Below, piece after piece: positions 1-10,994 of a DNA stretch of 64,000 nucleotides (positions within the stretch are counted from its first letter, which is position 1; every line of letters starts with the position of its first letter). A model generated the notes under the pieces. The model did not search any database. It was not told the DNA's origin and saw only the letters and a list, made by a program, of their open reading frames with translations. Origin of the DNA: Monomorium pharaonis (lineage: Eukaryota > Arthropoda > Insecta > Hymenoptera > Formicidae); the NCBI RefSeq assembly GCF_013373865.1, contig NC_050473.1, positions 1,426,001 to 1,490,000 of the forward strand. Reading direction: 5' to 3'. The translations under genes were made by a program, and so were the position numbers.

Positions 1-30
1 GGATAAAGAAAATGGAAAGCAGAAACAAAG

Positions 31-101
<71 letters not shown>
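31..101. repeat. (GA)n microsatellite
   Basis: An almost pure GA dinucleotide run of about 70 bases with one interruption. The Arg-Glu repeat reading frame across it is a by-product of the repeat and is not a gene. Confidence 0.95.
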
Positions 102-104
<3 letters not shown>

Positions 105-2163
105 TTGCTCTTTTTCGACGAATCTGTCGCCTGCCGGAAGAAACAGCTGCTCTGTAGGAGAATTCGCGTTGCTACGTGGGACGGAGAAAGACGAGCGATA
201 GAGAATGAGAGTGCGGATGCAGACGTTCCCTCGAATGCTCGCGAGGCAAAAACCAATAATGCAAAAGCCAATATTCTCGCGAATTTCGGTGGCGGTGATT
301 TATCGCCGCGCCCAGCCGGAATTCTTATGAGATGTCCCGGGATACGATGTACCCTTCTTACTTTCCCTCTTTCTTTTTCCGTTGGTCTAATCGAGGACAC
401 TTCACGAGAATTCAAGGGACTCTCGAAAGTCTCGCAAGGATGCGATTAACAAGACAAGCCGTTCGTCGCTTTCACATTCGCGATCCTCCTCGTTTCTTTT
501 CTCTCGATAGATAACCGTAAATATCAAACGACAAACCGCGTCACCTCACCTGATCCCCGGTAATATAAGACAACTTAGAGACCGTCGCGCGACATTTATG
601 GCCATCTTTCGTTTCAAATTTAATGTGCACGGATCGTTTTATCAGATCGCCCTGCTGCCTGCCTATAAAACTTGCACTGTCTAAAAATTTGCACCGATGC
701 TTAAATGTCATCATCTCGCCCTCAAGCGCGAATGCGAAACCACGCTTCTCTCGCCAAGAGATTTCTACTTTCCCTTCGAGAGCATAATTTCCTATTCGCC
801 CCACGTGCATTTCCGCGCGTCTGTGTGCGTGGCTGTCTGATCTCCTTATGAGAATATTCATCCCCCGCCCACTTTCTCTTTGTACACCGCGCACCTGCTC
901 TTTCTCCCTTCGTTTCGCGATTAAAATACGTAAGGAGTCAAAGATCGTGCGGGCGCGGCAGCCGGCCCTTTTATTCGGTATTTCATCGAGCGGTCCATAC
1001 GCGCGGCAGACTGTGACGAAAATAAAAATGAATGCCGACATCGTGATGGGAAATAACACGAAACCGATCGAAATCACGTTACGTTTTTGATAAATGAATT
1101 TTTAAGAATCATTGGTATTCCGTGCAATGGTGGATATTACGAATATATCTCTGATTTCTTTAATTCCTCAATGCGAATCAACGTTACAAATCCCGTCGCA
1201 TCAGCTCGATCGATCGTTATTTTCTATAATCTATATACGGATGTGAAATATTTTCAGAATCATTGCGTAGAAATTATGCGAAGCACCACAATAATTTTCG
1301 TCATCATTGTCTGTAAATTTAAATTAAAATTAATTTCACGCAACGGACACAGTGGTCCTTTGAATAATGCAATTACTTCATTACTCTGTATTGTTGGAAA
1401 TTTGATCTATTTGTGAACGTGTTAATCACGTGTACATTATGTGTGTCGAGTGATAAATCTGTACATGAATTCATCTGTACAGATTTATCGATATACAACG
1501 TCAGTGTCGTTTGAAAACGAACACATTTACAGGGATAAAGGAAGAAAAAGAGAAAAATACACATATACGTTAATTTACATAGACGCGCGGATTATCAATA
1601 CAGGTGCAACGGCGTGTAATATATAATTCTGCGAAAATAAATGAATAATTTTCATGCTCACGACGATGCTCTTAATGCTTATTTTTATATCGTGGAAGGA
1701 ATCCTGTGCAATGAATAGCGCGGTATAATAATAATACAGAGATTATTGATCCACCTATCTCCCGCTCACATTTAAAAATAAAACAAGCCCGCACTACCCT
1801 ATTCTTAGACGTATGGCCAAAGCTAAAAATATCAATTTTTGCGAGCAAGCTTATTTACAGCAAAACAGTATTTTTATTGCGTGAACGACAAAAATATTCA
1901 AAAATAATATGCACACATATACAATAATACACATCATTTTATTGTAGTTTGTAATATTGTATCGCTTTGTTAATCTTATCACAATATTTACCGATGTCTT
2001 ATGTAGGCTTTCTTAAATTTGTCTGATTGTGAGATATCTAATAATTGGTAAAATAATTCAATTAATAATATTGCATAGGAAAATGCCGAATTATTTCTTT
2101 ATTAGTGTCAATCAAAACGCAATTTGTGTTACATAAACAGAATGATAATGTGTACATATTTAG
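102..2163. other. Noncoding stretch, no gene recognised
   Basis: No recognisable protein, RNA gene or splice-bounded exon was seen. The first 1 kb is richer in CpG; beyond 1.1 kb it becomes AT-rich. Apart from the GA tract at its left and a small hairpin at 1452-1489, I see no structure. Open frames here on both strands lack similarity to anything I recognise. Confidence 0.6.
1452..1489. repeat. Short perfect inverted repeat (hairpin)
   Basis: The 14-base arm GATAAATCTGTACA (1452-1465) is repeated exactly in reverse complement at 1476-1489, with a 10-base spacer. It could be a cruciform or a palindromic protein-binding site, but there is no flanking gene to suggest a role. It is too short for a typical microRNA precursor. 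Confidence 0.85.
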
Positions 2164-2383
2164 TCGACATATATCCTCCGTCTGCTCTCAATCTGGATTA
2201 CAACGCAGGCAACACCCTGACTCTCGAACTATTAAGACGCATTACGACCTGGTATCAAAGTGCTTTGCGAAACGACGTGGTGACTGCCGGCGGGATGTAC
2301 TTGAAGCTGACATCAGAAATTTGGTTTATGTTCACGAGGCACTCCAATTCGACGTTTATATATTCGTCGGCCATGCTCTCGCG
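2164..2383 (+). CDS. Candidate internal exon of an unidentified gene (or a fragment)
   Basis: Between a possible acceptor (AG at 2162-2163) and a possible donor (gtatga from 2384) lies a 220-nt frame without stops. It encodes about 72 residues including the motifs LNLDYNAGNTLTLELLRR and TAGGMYLKLTSEIWF. Codon third positions are richer in G/C than the AT-rich flanks, and the peptide has a natural-looking composition, which is why I list it. I do not recognise the family. The acceptor has a poor pyrimidine tract. The same frame also runs on through the donor to a nearby stop. It could be a real exon, a decayed gene fragment or chance. Confidence 0.27.
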
Positions 2384-2455
2384 GTATGAAAGTGCCTAAT
2401 ATGCGCACAAATGACAAGATCAGCCCGAATACACTCCTGCAATTTTCCTCGCACA

Positions 2456-2707
2456 CACGGAGAGAATTTTCTCGTAAAATTTACCCTCATTTCGTAATTG
2501 TGGGATAATGTGTGACCTCGAGAAATTTTACTATACTTTTTAGTAAAATGTATTAAAAGTATAGTAAAGTTTACTATACTTTTAGTAAAATTTATTAAAA
2601 GTATACTAAATTTTATTAAAAAAGTATAATAAAATTCCCCGAGGTCACACATTATTCCACAATTATCAGATTTTGAGGGTAAATTTTAAGAGAAAATTCT
2701 GTCCGTG
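2456..2707. mobile_element. MITE with long terminal inverted repeats, family A copy 1
   Basis: A 252-bp foldback element. The left arm begins CACGGAGAGAATTTTCTC. The right arm is its reverse complement, ending at 2707 with CCGTG, and the arms pair over roughly 80-85 bases with few mismatches. The centre is made of repeated TTTAGTAAAATTTATTAAAAG-like units. No coding capacity is seen, so it would be non-autonomous. Related copies occur at 35124-35293 and 36209-36462. Copy 3 is flanked by TA on both sides, suggesting a TA target and Tc1/mariner-like mobilisation; that assignment is an inference. Confidence 0.85.
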
Positions 2708-3006
2708 CATTAATCGATTTCTTATCTGTTTTAGAACTGGTTTTTTAGACCTCGGTTCATCAAACAGTTATCTCAGACTTGTCTCTTACGTCATAGATTA
2801 CAAATTAAACTTTTTAAATTTACATTCTGATTTAAAACTTTCTTGTTCGTTCTACTTTTTCATTGATTAAAAAAATGTATTCTTTTTTAAATATATATTT
2901 ATGAAAATTATAAATATGTGAGGATAATTATATTCTTTTACAAATATTCTCTTTATAATTGTATGGAGAAAGAGCGACCGCAAAATGGGCTGTTTTTTTT
3001 TTTGTT

Positions 3007-3458
3007 CTTTTTGCGGCTCTCGATTTCGAGGTTGAATTGTATGCCAAACAATAGTTGTGTGTCCAATGTGGTCTGCTATATTGAGTCTGCCATTTTGATT
3101 TTCAAAAATTTGACTTCAAATTTATTTGTAGCGACCCAGAAAACCCCAAAGTAAGTGGTTTTGAAACTGAATTTAAAAAAACTGCTGCATTTTTTTAAGT
3201 TTGTCCGCCATTTTGGATCAGCTGAATTCAGATTCGTTTTTAACGATCCAAAAATGTCAGAAAAAACAGTTTTGAATTTTTTAAGTCACATCAAAAATCA
3301 TACTTCCACGTAATTTAATCACATTGGTAACTTTTCACCTTTTATATTTTCGAAACCAACTGTCACCTCAAGTTAAAACTTTTGTGTGATTAATGTCTCA
3401 TCATAAAGTAATGTTTGGCATACAATTCAACTCTGAAATCGAGGGCCGCAAAAGGGGC
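3007..3458. mobile_element. Foldback element with about 45-bp inverted arms
   Basis: The left arm (about 3009-3055) reads TTTTTGCGGCTCTCGATTTC onward. The right arm (about 3408-3456) is its reverse complement, both including TTGAATTGTATGCCAAACA. The interior holds two diverged tandem units. No open frame of interest is present. I cannot name the family. Confidence 0.7.
3085..3320. repeat. Diverged tandem repeat, period about 117 bp
   Basis: Two imperfect units start with GTCTGCCATTTTG (near 3085) and GTCCGCCATTTTG (near 3203). Each continues through a GCGACCCAGAAAA / ACGATCCAAAAAT-like segment and a TTTTGAA..TTTAA segment. They lie inside the foldback element. Confidence 0.5.
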
Positions 3459-4304
3459 CCGGGTAAACCTCGTATTCTCGTGTAAACCTCGTATAACGTA
3501 AAAATAAAATATTTAAATAGTGAACGCTTTACAATACAATGCATACATGTATATAATGCAGTACGCACATGCTCGTTAGTTTTATGCTTTTGTGGAGATC
3601 TGACAAAGATCGCGGAAACCTTGCTCTCCTTTAGCATACAATAAAAGCGTAGTAAAATGTAGGAATTAAACGCGGACTGGCAATGAACATTTAAACGTTA
3701 AAGAAAACCGGGATATTTCTGCACGGTAGCTTTCGATGGTGAATCACATGTTTGTATTGTATATGTATATGCAGTAGTGCAGCATAATCGTAAAATTGTA
3801 TATATGCAAGTTTGTTGTTACATCGCGCATGGAGTGTACAACAGCCTCTGGTTATGTTCGCGTCAGCTGTTTTAAGAATAACGTATTTTTTAACGAACAA
3901 TGTACCTATACAAATATCAGACATCCAAAGCATCGTTGACTATATTCACATTTTAATTTGCGGTTCGATCTTCCATAATTTAGCCCCACATTTGATTCAT
4001 GCATATATATATATATATATGTGTGTATATAAATTCACATTACCTCTGCAGTTTTACGCCTGTATGCAACAAACTCCCATGTCCCACGTGAGCGTAAACA
4101 TCGCGAAAGGAGGGAATGCAATGCGACTCACGTTTCCGAATACCTCGTACGTAAACGGTAAATATTTGCTGCCGGCAGGCTTCCCGAACTAAAGACCGAT
4201 GACACGACGACGCTTTATATTACATCGACCTATTTTACGTATCTTGCGCTGTATACGCCAGAAGAAACAGGTTGGTTGAGTGACAAAACTTTCGCGGCTC
4301 GATG
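3459..4304. other. Noncoding stretch before the LTR element
   Basis: No gene recognised. It contains a (TA)n run at about 4002-4030. The last five bases before the LTR (4305-4309, CTCTG) are the left copy of the retrotransposon target duplication. Confidence 0.6.
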
Positions 4305-4309
4305 CTCTG
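4305..4309. repeat. Target site duplication, left copy (CTCTG)
   Basis: Identical to 12281-12285 on the far side of the element. A 5-bp duplication is typical of BEL/Pao and other retroviral-type integrases. Confidence 0.93.
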
Positions 4310-5643
4310 TGTTTAATAAACAAGCACGCCGGTTGAAAATGATTACAGAGTCAAATAAAGGTGGCAGAAAAATTTAATAACTTTAAAATAATTTTGGCAG
4401 AATATAAAATTTAATCTATGACAAGTCTGAATAATCTATGAATATTCTGATTACTTTATGACAATTCGGTTAATGACGGACGTTCACAACAAATATAGTA
4501 AATAACACATATGGAATTACACACATATAGAATAGAATACATATAAGAATACACAACAATCAGAAATTACTAGGGTTAATAAATTATAAAATTATTCATA
4601 CAATAACGTCAAACGGTTATTCAAATTAATAATCATGCATTCCATACCATAAGCTTTATGCAATCATATTATAATCGTAATATTTACAAATGAATCATAA
4701 AATTAGTTGAGAATGATAAGCGTAATGAGAATTACGGAACATTACAGTGATTCTAGATTTTTACATCAATAGTATTTCAAATGAATTTACAATGTTTCAA
4801 GTAATTAACGCATATGCAGAAGAAGGTTACACTGAAACTTTTGATTCATACATGTTTAACATTTATCAAAAAATGTCTCTAAACAGTTGATTGAATACGT
4901 CTGATAGTGACGCCAACATGTGAACGCATCTAAATAGATTACGTTCGAAAGTACGACGGTATGAAAATGTCTCTGAATAATTGCTGAATAGTACAGCTGA
5001 ATGGGAACCTCTGAATTGAGTTCTGTCCTGTCGGTTCGCCGTCGTGCTAATCCGAAACAGGATGAAAACTTTCTCAAGAACTCAATTGAAAACTCTCTAC
5101 AGAGGTTCCGTGTACCTGGAGCTCGATCTCCTGGTCTCTCTCTCTCAGCAGGCCGTAGAATTTAGAGTCGAATGTCCCTCTCTCTCACTCTCTCTATAGG
5201 CCGTAGAATTTAGGGTCGAATGTCCCTCTCTCTCACTCTTTCTGCTCGTCGTGGTGACTGCAGGAATTGAACTCGAACTCTATCTTTCAGCAACCCGTAG
5301 GGTCTGCAGAAACTGATTATGCAGTGTACTTGGCCGTGGTAAGTCTCTACTTTGAATGTGCAACCAATTTGCACGAGATACGTGGCACGTAACGAAAACC
5401 TTTACAATACGTGTGTATTGTAATCTGAATGAACGTCTTACTCTGACGCTCGTCTCAGAAAGAATGAATGAAAATCTGACTGTCTGTTTGTAGCGTCGTC
5501 AAGAGAAATTGGGTCAAACAAAGCAAGATCAGACGTGAGTCGCGTCGAGGAGTCGGTCAACGTCCTCGGTATCAATCATGTACGAATGTACACAACTACA
5601 TAGAAACCTTCTCATGCATATGCGTCCTTTAATTTTCTGAACA
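4310..5643 (-). repeat. 3' LTR of the BEL/Pao element
   Basis: A 1,334-bp LTR, the left one in window coordinates. It matches the other LTR by eye throughout, except that a 48-bp CT-rich unit is present twice here (5151-5198 and 5199-5246) and once in the partner. On the minus strand it begins TGTTCAG and ends TTAAACA. It is long for a BEL/Pao LTR. A 73-codon minus-strand frame inside it is identical in both LTRs and is not regarded as a gene. Confidence 0.97.
5151..5246. repeat. 48-bp tandem duplication inside the left LTR
   Basis: Two adjacent 48-bp units starting GGCCGTAGAATTTAG, differing at a few positions (AGAGTCG versus AGGGTCG, and in the CT-rich tail). The right LTR has one unit (from 11836). 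The unit accounts exactly for the length difference, 1334 versus 1286. Confidence 0.93.
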
Positions 5644-5661
5644 TTACCGCCCGCCTTCATT
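5644..5661 (-). promoter_or_regulatory. Probable polypurine tract for plus-strand priming
   Basis: Read on the minus strand, the 18 bases abutting the 3' LTR are AATGAAGGCGGGCGGTAA. They are purine-rich with C and T interruptions and in the position where an LTR element keeps its polypurine tract. The call rests mainly on position; the tract is not a clean purine run. Confidence 0.5.
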
Positions 5662-5681
5662 AACCTCCGTTAATGAACAAA

Positions 5682-8600
5682 TTAGAGACTATCATTGTTG
5701 ATAGGTAATGGGCAGAGTTTTGCAATTGGTCGTTTTAGAATTGATTTTTGTGTCCGAATGGACACGACTCGTACAAGACCATCAGGGCCCGGGTGAGTTT
5801 GAATTATGCGCCCTAGAGGCCATTTAGACGGAGGGTAGCGCTCGTCAATGACTAGCACAAGGGAGCCATTTGACAGAGATGGAGATGGTTGATTCCACTT
5901 ATGAATAGAATAGTAGCGCTGCAGACATTCCCTGGACCATCGCGACCAGAAACTATCCAACATTTGACGGGTCAATTGCCATCGAGAAAGTCGTGAAGAC
6001 TTTACTGTCTCCAACGATGGTTCGGGAATGACTGAAGGTGCATTTCCCACGAGAAAGTGCCCAGGAGTCAAGGCCTGAAGGTCATCAGGATCATCCGTAA
6101 GAGGACTCAAGGGCCGTGAATTGAGTACTGCCTCAATTTGAGTTAGCAACGTATTCATCTCCTCAAACGTGAGCAATGTATCTCCCACTACGCGTTTTAA
6201 ATGATATTTGACGGACTTAACTCCAGCCTCCCATTTTCCTCCAAAGTGAGGAGCAGCCGGAGGATGAAACTTCCATTGAGTGCCGTCGTTCGCTAGGACG
6301 GATGCCAACTCGCCTAGTTCCTTTGTTGAGGAAGAAAATAATCTTTTCAATTCGCAATCTGCTCCTGTGAAATTTGTTCCGCAATCGCTAGTCAACGTCG
6401 CACATATTCCTCTTCGAGAGGTGAAACGTTTATATGCTCCAATAAATGCCTCGGTGGTATAATCAGTGACCAATTCTAGATGAATTGCCGAAGTCGAAAA
6501 ACAAACGAACAAAACCATATATGCCTTATACGTTTTGGCATTTTTTCCTTTCCAGGTTTTTATAGTGAAAGGGCCAGCATAGTCAACGCCTGAGTGCAAG
6601 AAAGGACGCGAAGGTGTGATTCGTTCAGATGGAAGTTGTCCCATTAGTTGTTGAGCTCGACTTTGTCGATATCGAGTGCATTTTACACACTTCAAAATAA
6701 AAGAGCGTATAGGAGCCCGCCCTCCAACGATCCAATAGTTGTTTCTGATATAATTAAGCGTGAGTTGTGTTCCTCCATGCATTGTTCGTAAATGGGAGTC
6801 TAAAATAATCAACGAGGTTAACGGTGACTTTCTCGGAAGAATCAGAGGATGTTTTGCGTTCGGAGGTAATAATGAGGCCTGAAGGCGACCTCCTATTCGT
6901 AGTAATCCGGTAGCGTCAAGAAAGGGAGTTAGTCTAGCAAGTGAATGAGATTTAGGCAATGATTGTCCGCTCGAAAGGAGTCTTTTTTCTTGACCAAATG
7001 AAGAATTTTGAATATGTTTTATCCAGAAAAATCGTGCATTGTCTATTTCTTGTGTGGTTAGTGGGATTGTTAATGATGATTGTGGATGCTTGCGCATTCG
7101 AGCAAGTACACGCTGACAAATGGCAGTAATGCGGAACAATTTCATTACTGTGGAATATTTATGAACAAGATCCCAAAGTGGTGGAGGCGTGAGATTAGTT
7201 GTGAAAATCTTAACTGGACGTTCTTCAAGGTTTTCGTTAACAGAAAGTGCCTTGGGTGGCTGTGGCCACTTTGAGGAATTTTGTGACAGCCATGGGGGTC
7301 CGGTCCACCATGTTGGGTGTTCCGATAATTGAATGGGAGTCAATCCTCGGGTAGCAAGATCAGCCGGATTCTCATTACCCGGAACAAATTTCCAACGTGC
7401 GGAAGGTAAGGTTTCCTGAATGTAACACACTCGGTTGTGAACGAATTCTTTCCATCGAGATGGATGATTATTAATCCACGTGTATGTAATGGCAGAATCC
7501 GTCCACAGATAAATAGGAATATTTCCAATTTCAAGTACCTTCAATATGTGTGAACTTAACTTTACTAACAGAACAGCTCCGGAAAGTTCGAGTCTGGGTA
7601 TCGTAAGTTTCTTTAATGGAGCGACTTTTGTCTTTGAAGCCACAAGATTTATTGAAATGATGCCATTTGAATCTGTAGATCTAAGATATACAGCGGCAGC
7701 AGCTGCTTGTTGGGAAGCATCACAGAAACCATGAATTTCGATTTTATCCGTTGACTTGCATCCAAGCCAACGAGGAAACGTGAGATGAGTCATTTCTTGA
7801 AGAGTATTGAGAAACGTGGTCCACTTGTTGGTTACCATCATAGGAAGATGGTCATCCCAATCGAGTTTAATGGCCCACAATTCTTGAATGAGTATTTTTG
7901 CTTTAATAGTGATTGGAGATAGCAAACCTAGGGGATCGAACAATGTTGAAATGGTGGACAAGATAGATCGTTTCGTAATGTGTTTTGTAGAAGGAAGTTT
8001 TAAGGTAAATTGAAAGGCATCAATTGCTGGTTGCCAGCATAATCCTAATGCGTTAAAAACTGTACTATCTTTGAATTCTAGCGATGTAAGGTTCGTTTGA
8101 TGTTCAGTTGGAATGTCTTTAAGAATGGAAGGATAATTACTTATCCACTTTCGGAGAGTGAAACCGCCCGCCATGCAGAGTTGATTTAATTGAGTAATGA
8201 TCGGTTGAACTTCGTCGATGGAATCTGCGCCTCCAAATACATCATCGACATATCGCCCTTTTGTCAACGATGGAATGGCACGAGGAAAGTTTTGACCTTC
8301 GTCTTCAATAAGTTGAAGTAAAGTACGAAGTGCCAAAAAAGGAGCACAAGCTAGTCCATATGTGACGGTAGTTAGTTCATATGTACGAAGACAGTTGCTC
8401 TGATTGAACCACAGAATACGTTGGAATTTCCAATCTTCTGGATGAACCTTGATTTGCCTGTACATCTTCTCCATATCAGAGACAAAGACACAATGAAATT
8501 TCCTGAACCACACGAGAACATCAAATAGATTTGTTTGGAGTTTTGCTCCTGTGTGAAGAAGATCATTTAACGATACGCCGGAGGTAGTTCGACTGGAACC

Positions 8601-9572
8601 ATTGAAAACAACCCGGAGTTTGGTGGTGAGACTGTGCTCTCTCATAACTCCATGATGGGGAAGGTAATACACAGGTTGAGGTTCAGGTTGAGATTCAGGG
8701 ACTATTTGCATGTGTTCTAAGCTTTCATATTCGGACATGAATTTTGAATATAACTGGGCGTAAACAGAATTAGTTGAAAACTTGTTGGATAAGTTTGTAC
8801 TTAATCGAACGGCCTTATTTCGTGAGTTGCCTAACTGATCAGGAGACCGTTTGAACGGTAGTTTAACGATGTATCGACCATGAGCGTCTCGACTGTGTGT
8901 AGATACGAAATGATTTTCGCACTCTTGATCAGCGGAAGATAAAGATGAAGTGTTTACGGAAGGAATCTCATCTATTTCCCAAAAACGATGTAATAATCTG
9001 TAAAGTTCATCATCGACAGATACATGGTAGCTGTGCGAGGTATTACTAGAAACGTTAGTGTCTGTTGGACCGGACACAATCCATCCAAGTTTTGTGAATT
9101 GAGCAGTGGGTGAATGTGGGGGTCCCTTGATAACTTTATTTTCAATAATATGTCCATATATATCGGCGCCTAAAATTAAATCGATGGACCGAGGGGAAAG
9201 AAAATTCGGATCTGCCAATTGCAGTCCTTTTAGGTGCGGCCATATTGGTTTGTTAATTTGAGTAGAAGGAATTGATGTAGTAAGTTTACGTAAAATGTGT
9301 GCTTGAATTGAAAAATCAAACTTATTAAAACGATCTCTTAATTTAATAGTTGTGACACCCTTAGTTTTATTGGAATGTTGTGCACCGATTCCTACCAAAG
9401 AAATTGATGAGTGATTTCGAGGAAGTCGAAGTTGCTGAACGATACGTTCTGAAATCAAAGAGATTTCCGATCCTTGATCAAGTAAGGCTCGGATTTCGAA
9501 GGTTTCTTTGGTAGGTGATATAACCAGCACCCTCGCCGTAGCAAGAAGAACACACGGAATGTTATTATTTAG
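5682..9572 (-). CDS. BEL/Pao Pol polyprotein (protease, reverse transcriptase, RNase H, integrase)
   Basis: This is 1,296 codons plus stop, starting directly after the Gag TGA and in the same frame. Residues below count from the first codon after that TGA. The aspartic protease has LLDQGSE (D32). The RT has an SDMEKMYRQI motif (D366) and YVDD at 441-444. RNase H shows GFCDAS (D618), PRLELSG (E662), WTDSA (D692) and NPADLATRG (D738). The integrase has an HHCC zinc site (H927, H932, C962, C965) and a DDE core (D997, D1063 in SDCGTNF, E1115), then a C-terminal tail like that of Pao integrases (DUF5641). There is no ATG before the protease, so expression most likely needs translation through the Gag stop. 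No internal stop or frameshift is present. It would copy element RNA into DNA and integrate it. Confidence 0.95.
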   Translation of the reverse strand, partial: LNNNIPCVLLATARVLVISPTKETFEIRALLDQGSEISLISERIVQQLRLPRNHSSISLVGIGAQHSNKTKGVTTIKLRDRFNKFDFSIQAHILRKLTTSIPSTQINKPIWPHLKGLQLADPNFLSPRSIDLILGADIYGHIIENKVIKGPPHSPTAQFTKLGWIVSGPTDTNVSSNTSHSYHVSVDDELYRLLHRFWEIDEIPSVNTSSLSSADQECENHFVSTHSRDAHGRYIVKLPFKRSPDQLGNSRNKAVRLSTNLSNKFSTNSVYAQLYSKFMSEYESLEHMQIVPESQPEPQPVYYLPHHGVMREHSLTTKLRVVFNGSSRTTSGVSLNDLLHTGAKLQTNLFDVLVWFRKFHCVFVSDMEKMYRQIKVHPEDWKFQRILWFNQSNCLRTYELTTVTYGLACAPFLALRTLLQLIEDEGQNFPRAIPSLTKGRYVDDVFGGADSIDEVQPIITQLNQLCMAGGFTLRKWISNYPSILKDIPTEHQTNLTSLEFKDSTVFNALGLCWQPAIDAFQFTLKLPSTKHITKRSILSTISTLFDPLGLLSPITIKAKILIQELWAIKLDWDDHLPMMVTNKWTTFLNTLQEMTHLTFPRWLGCKSTDKIEIHGFCDASQQAAAAAVYLRSTDSNGIISINLVASKTKVAPLKKLTIPRLELSGAVLLVKLSSHILKVLEIGNIPIYLWTDSAITYTWINNHPSRWKEFVHNRVCYIQETLPSARWKFVPGNENPADLATRGLTPIQLSEHPTWWTGPPWLSQNSSKWPQPPKALSVNENLEERPVKIFTTNLTPPPLWDLVHKYSTVMKLFRITAICQRVLARMRKHPQSSLTIPLTTQEIDNARFFWIKHIQNSSFGQEKRLLSSGQSLPKSHSLARLTPFLDATGLLRIGGRLQASLLPPNAKHPLILPRKSPLTSLIILDSHLRTMHGGTQLTLNYIRNNYWIVGGRAPIRSFILKCVKCTRYRQSRAQQLMGQLPSERITPSRPFLHSGVDYAGPFTIKTWKGKNAKTYKAYMVLFVCFSTSAIHLELVTDYTTEAFIGAYKRFTSRRGICATLTSDCGTNFTGADCELKRLFSSSTKELGELASVLANDGTQWKFHPPAAPHFGGKWEAGVKSVKYHLKRVVGDTLLTFEEMNTLLTQIEAVLNSRPLSPLTDDPDDLQALTPGHFLVGNAPSVIPEPSLETVKSSRLSRWQLTRQMLDSFWSRWSRECLQRYYSIHKWNQPSPSLSNGSLVLVIDERYPPSKWPLGRIIQTHPGPDGLVRVVSIRTQKSILKRPIAKLCPLPINNDSL

Positions 9573-9575
9573 TCA
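9570..9575 (-). promoter_or_regulatory. Gag-Pol junction: in-frame TGA followed by CTA (readthrough context)
   Basis: On the minus strand Gag ends with TGA (9575-9573) and the next codon is CTA (9572-9570), in the same frame as Pol. UGA CUA is a well-known leaky stop context, described for alphaviruses and some cellular genes. With no frameshift and no Pol start codon, readthrough is the simplest way to make Gag-Pol at a low ratio. A chance nonsense mutation in a normally fused gag-pol frame is the alternative. Confidence 0.65.
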
Positions 9576-10925
9576 ACTGGAATGAAGAGTCTGAGCTTCA
9601 GAGGAAATTGAAGGTGTCGAACTATCCGATGATTCGACGGATTTTTTAGTAGTGTCGTGTTTAGATGAATTAAACTTATTATATTCTTTATGAATTGATG
9701 TATGATGACGCCGTCCGCATTTCTGACAGCGCTTTGTTATTTGACAGGCCGAGACTCGATGCGTTCCTAAGCAATTGAAGCATAATTTGTGCTTGTTGAT
9801 AAGCGCGACTTTTTGCGGAACAGATTTCGAAGTGTACTGTAAACATTTAGATACATAATGATTTGATGAGCAGATAGGGCAGATGAATGAACTATTTACT
9901 TTATTTTCGGTTGACTTTCCTTGATAATGAGATTTGACTGCTTTTGAATTTGGCTGTAGTGGGAGTAAACCAGATCGAGAATTTTCAAATGCTTGAAGAG
10001 TTAACAATTGAGAAATGAGAAATTCACTAAATTGTTGCCAAGTAGGCGGCTCCTTGGATGATCCTAATTGTTTCTCCCAAGCCTTAACAGATTCGGAATC
10101 GAGACGTTGCACCACGACAAAAATAAGAAAATCATCCCATGTCGAGACAGGGCGTTCTAAACTTTCGAAATTTCGGTAAATTTGCATAACTTGTGTATAT
10201 AATTTCTTTAGTTCCACGGCAGATTCTTTCGTCATGCGCTTGATTGAAAACAATGAATTCATTGCTGCGTGAACGAGAAGACGTTTATTTTCATAAAATG
10301 AATTTAGTGCATCCCATGATCTCTGAAAATTTTCAGCTGATAACGTTGTATTTTTTAATATTGAGGCGGCGGAGCCAGTGAGACTGATTATCAAATACTG
10401 AAGCTTTTCTACGGATGACAATGTCGGATTTGAAATAACAAGCGATTGAAATAAATCTTTAAATGAAAGCCAATCCGACGGAGTTCCGTTAAATTTTGGG
10501 AGATCAAGTCGTGGGAGACGCGCATGATGAAAGAATGCCGGAATTTCAGGAGAGGAGAATGATGCGACCTGAGTAGACGGTGTACTAGGAACGCCTTCCT
10601 GCTCAGACTCGAGTAAAGAATTTATTTTGTCAACTACATTAACGTAATATTCATGAGTTTGAGAATAAAGATTTGTAGTAAAATATACGTGACTTTGAAT
10701 AACAAGACGATCATCGTCATTTAATTCGTGCATTGCTACTAATATTGCCTTGTGTTCCAAGCAGAAACGCTCCCAGTCATCTTTCAAGGTCGACAAGCGA
10801 GACTTTACTCTATTCGTAGTAACATCTGACAATCCGTCACCAACAAAACTATCATATGCCTTCGTTATGAATTTAGATAAAATAAACTGTTGCTCAATGT
10901 GAGCTTGCACGTGGCTGAGCCTCAT
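9573..10925 (-). CDS. BEL/Pao Gag (capsid-nucleocapsid) protein
   Basis: 450 codons plus TGA. I choose the ATG at 10925-10923; the frame stays open only a little upstream and begins there with a TTG, which is less likely. The middle part carries LPRLDLPKFNGTPSDW (about residues 137-152), the hallmark of Pao-type Gag (DUF1759). The C-terminal part has three zinc-knuckle-like sites: CX2CX3HX4C at 349-361, CX2CX3HX4C at 382-394 and CX2CX3HX4H at 400-412, followed by a Ser/Thr-rich tail. It would assemble the particle and bind element RNA through the knuckles. The frame is intact. Pol follows in the same frame after the stop. Confidence 0.94.
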   Translation of the reverse strand: MRLSHVQAHIEQQFILSKFITKAYDSFVGDGLSDVTTNRVKSRLSTLKDDWERFCLEHKAILVAMHELNDDDRLVIQSHVYFTTNLYSQTHEYYVNVVDKINSLLESEQEGVPSTPSTQVASFSSPEIPAFFHHARLPRLDLPKFNGTPSDWLSFKDLFQSLVISNPTLSSVEKLQYLIISLTGSAASILKNTTLSAENFQRSWDALNSFYENKRLLVHAAMNSLFSIKRMTKESAVELKKLYTQVMQIYRNFESLERPVSTWDDFLIFVVVQRLDSESVKAWEKQLGSSKEPPTWQQFSEFLISQLLTLQAFENSRSGLLPLQPNSKAVKSHYQGKSTENKVNSSFICPICSSNHYVSKCLQYTSKSVPQKVALINKHKLCFNCLGTHRVSACQITKRCQKCGRRHHTSIHKEYNKFNSSKHDTTKKSVESSDSSTPSISSEAQTLHSS

Positions 10926-10971
10926 CTTCAATAATTCTCCGTTCTCTTCTCTTTTTTTTTTTTTTATATAT

Positions 10972-10989
10972 ATCCGGCTCGAAGGACCA
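10972..10989 (-). promoter_or_regulatory. Primer binding site, tRNA-Tyr type
   Basis: On the minus strand, five bases after the 5' LTR, lies TGGTCCTTCGAGCCGGAT. Its complement, ATCCGGCTCGAAGGACCA, matches what I recall as the 3' end of arthropod tRNA-Tyr(GUA) with its CCA tail. The primer identity comes from memory and was not searched. It is a binding site and not a tRNA gene. An A-rich tract (minus strand, about 10952-10965) follows it in the leader. Confidence 0.82.
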
Positions 10990-10994
10990 AAAAA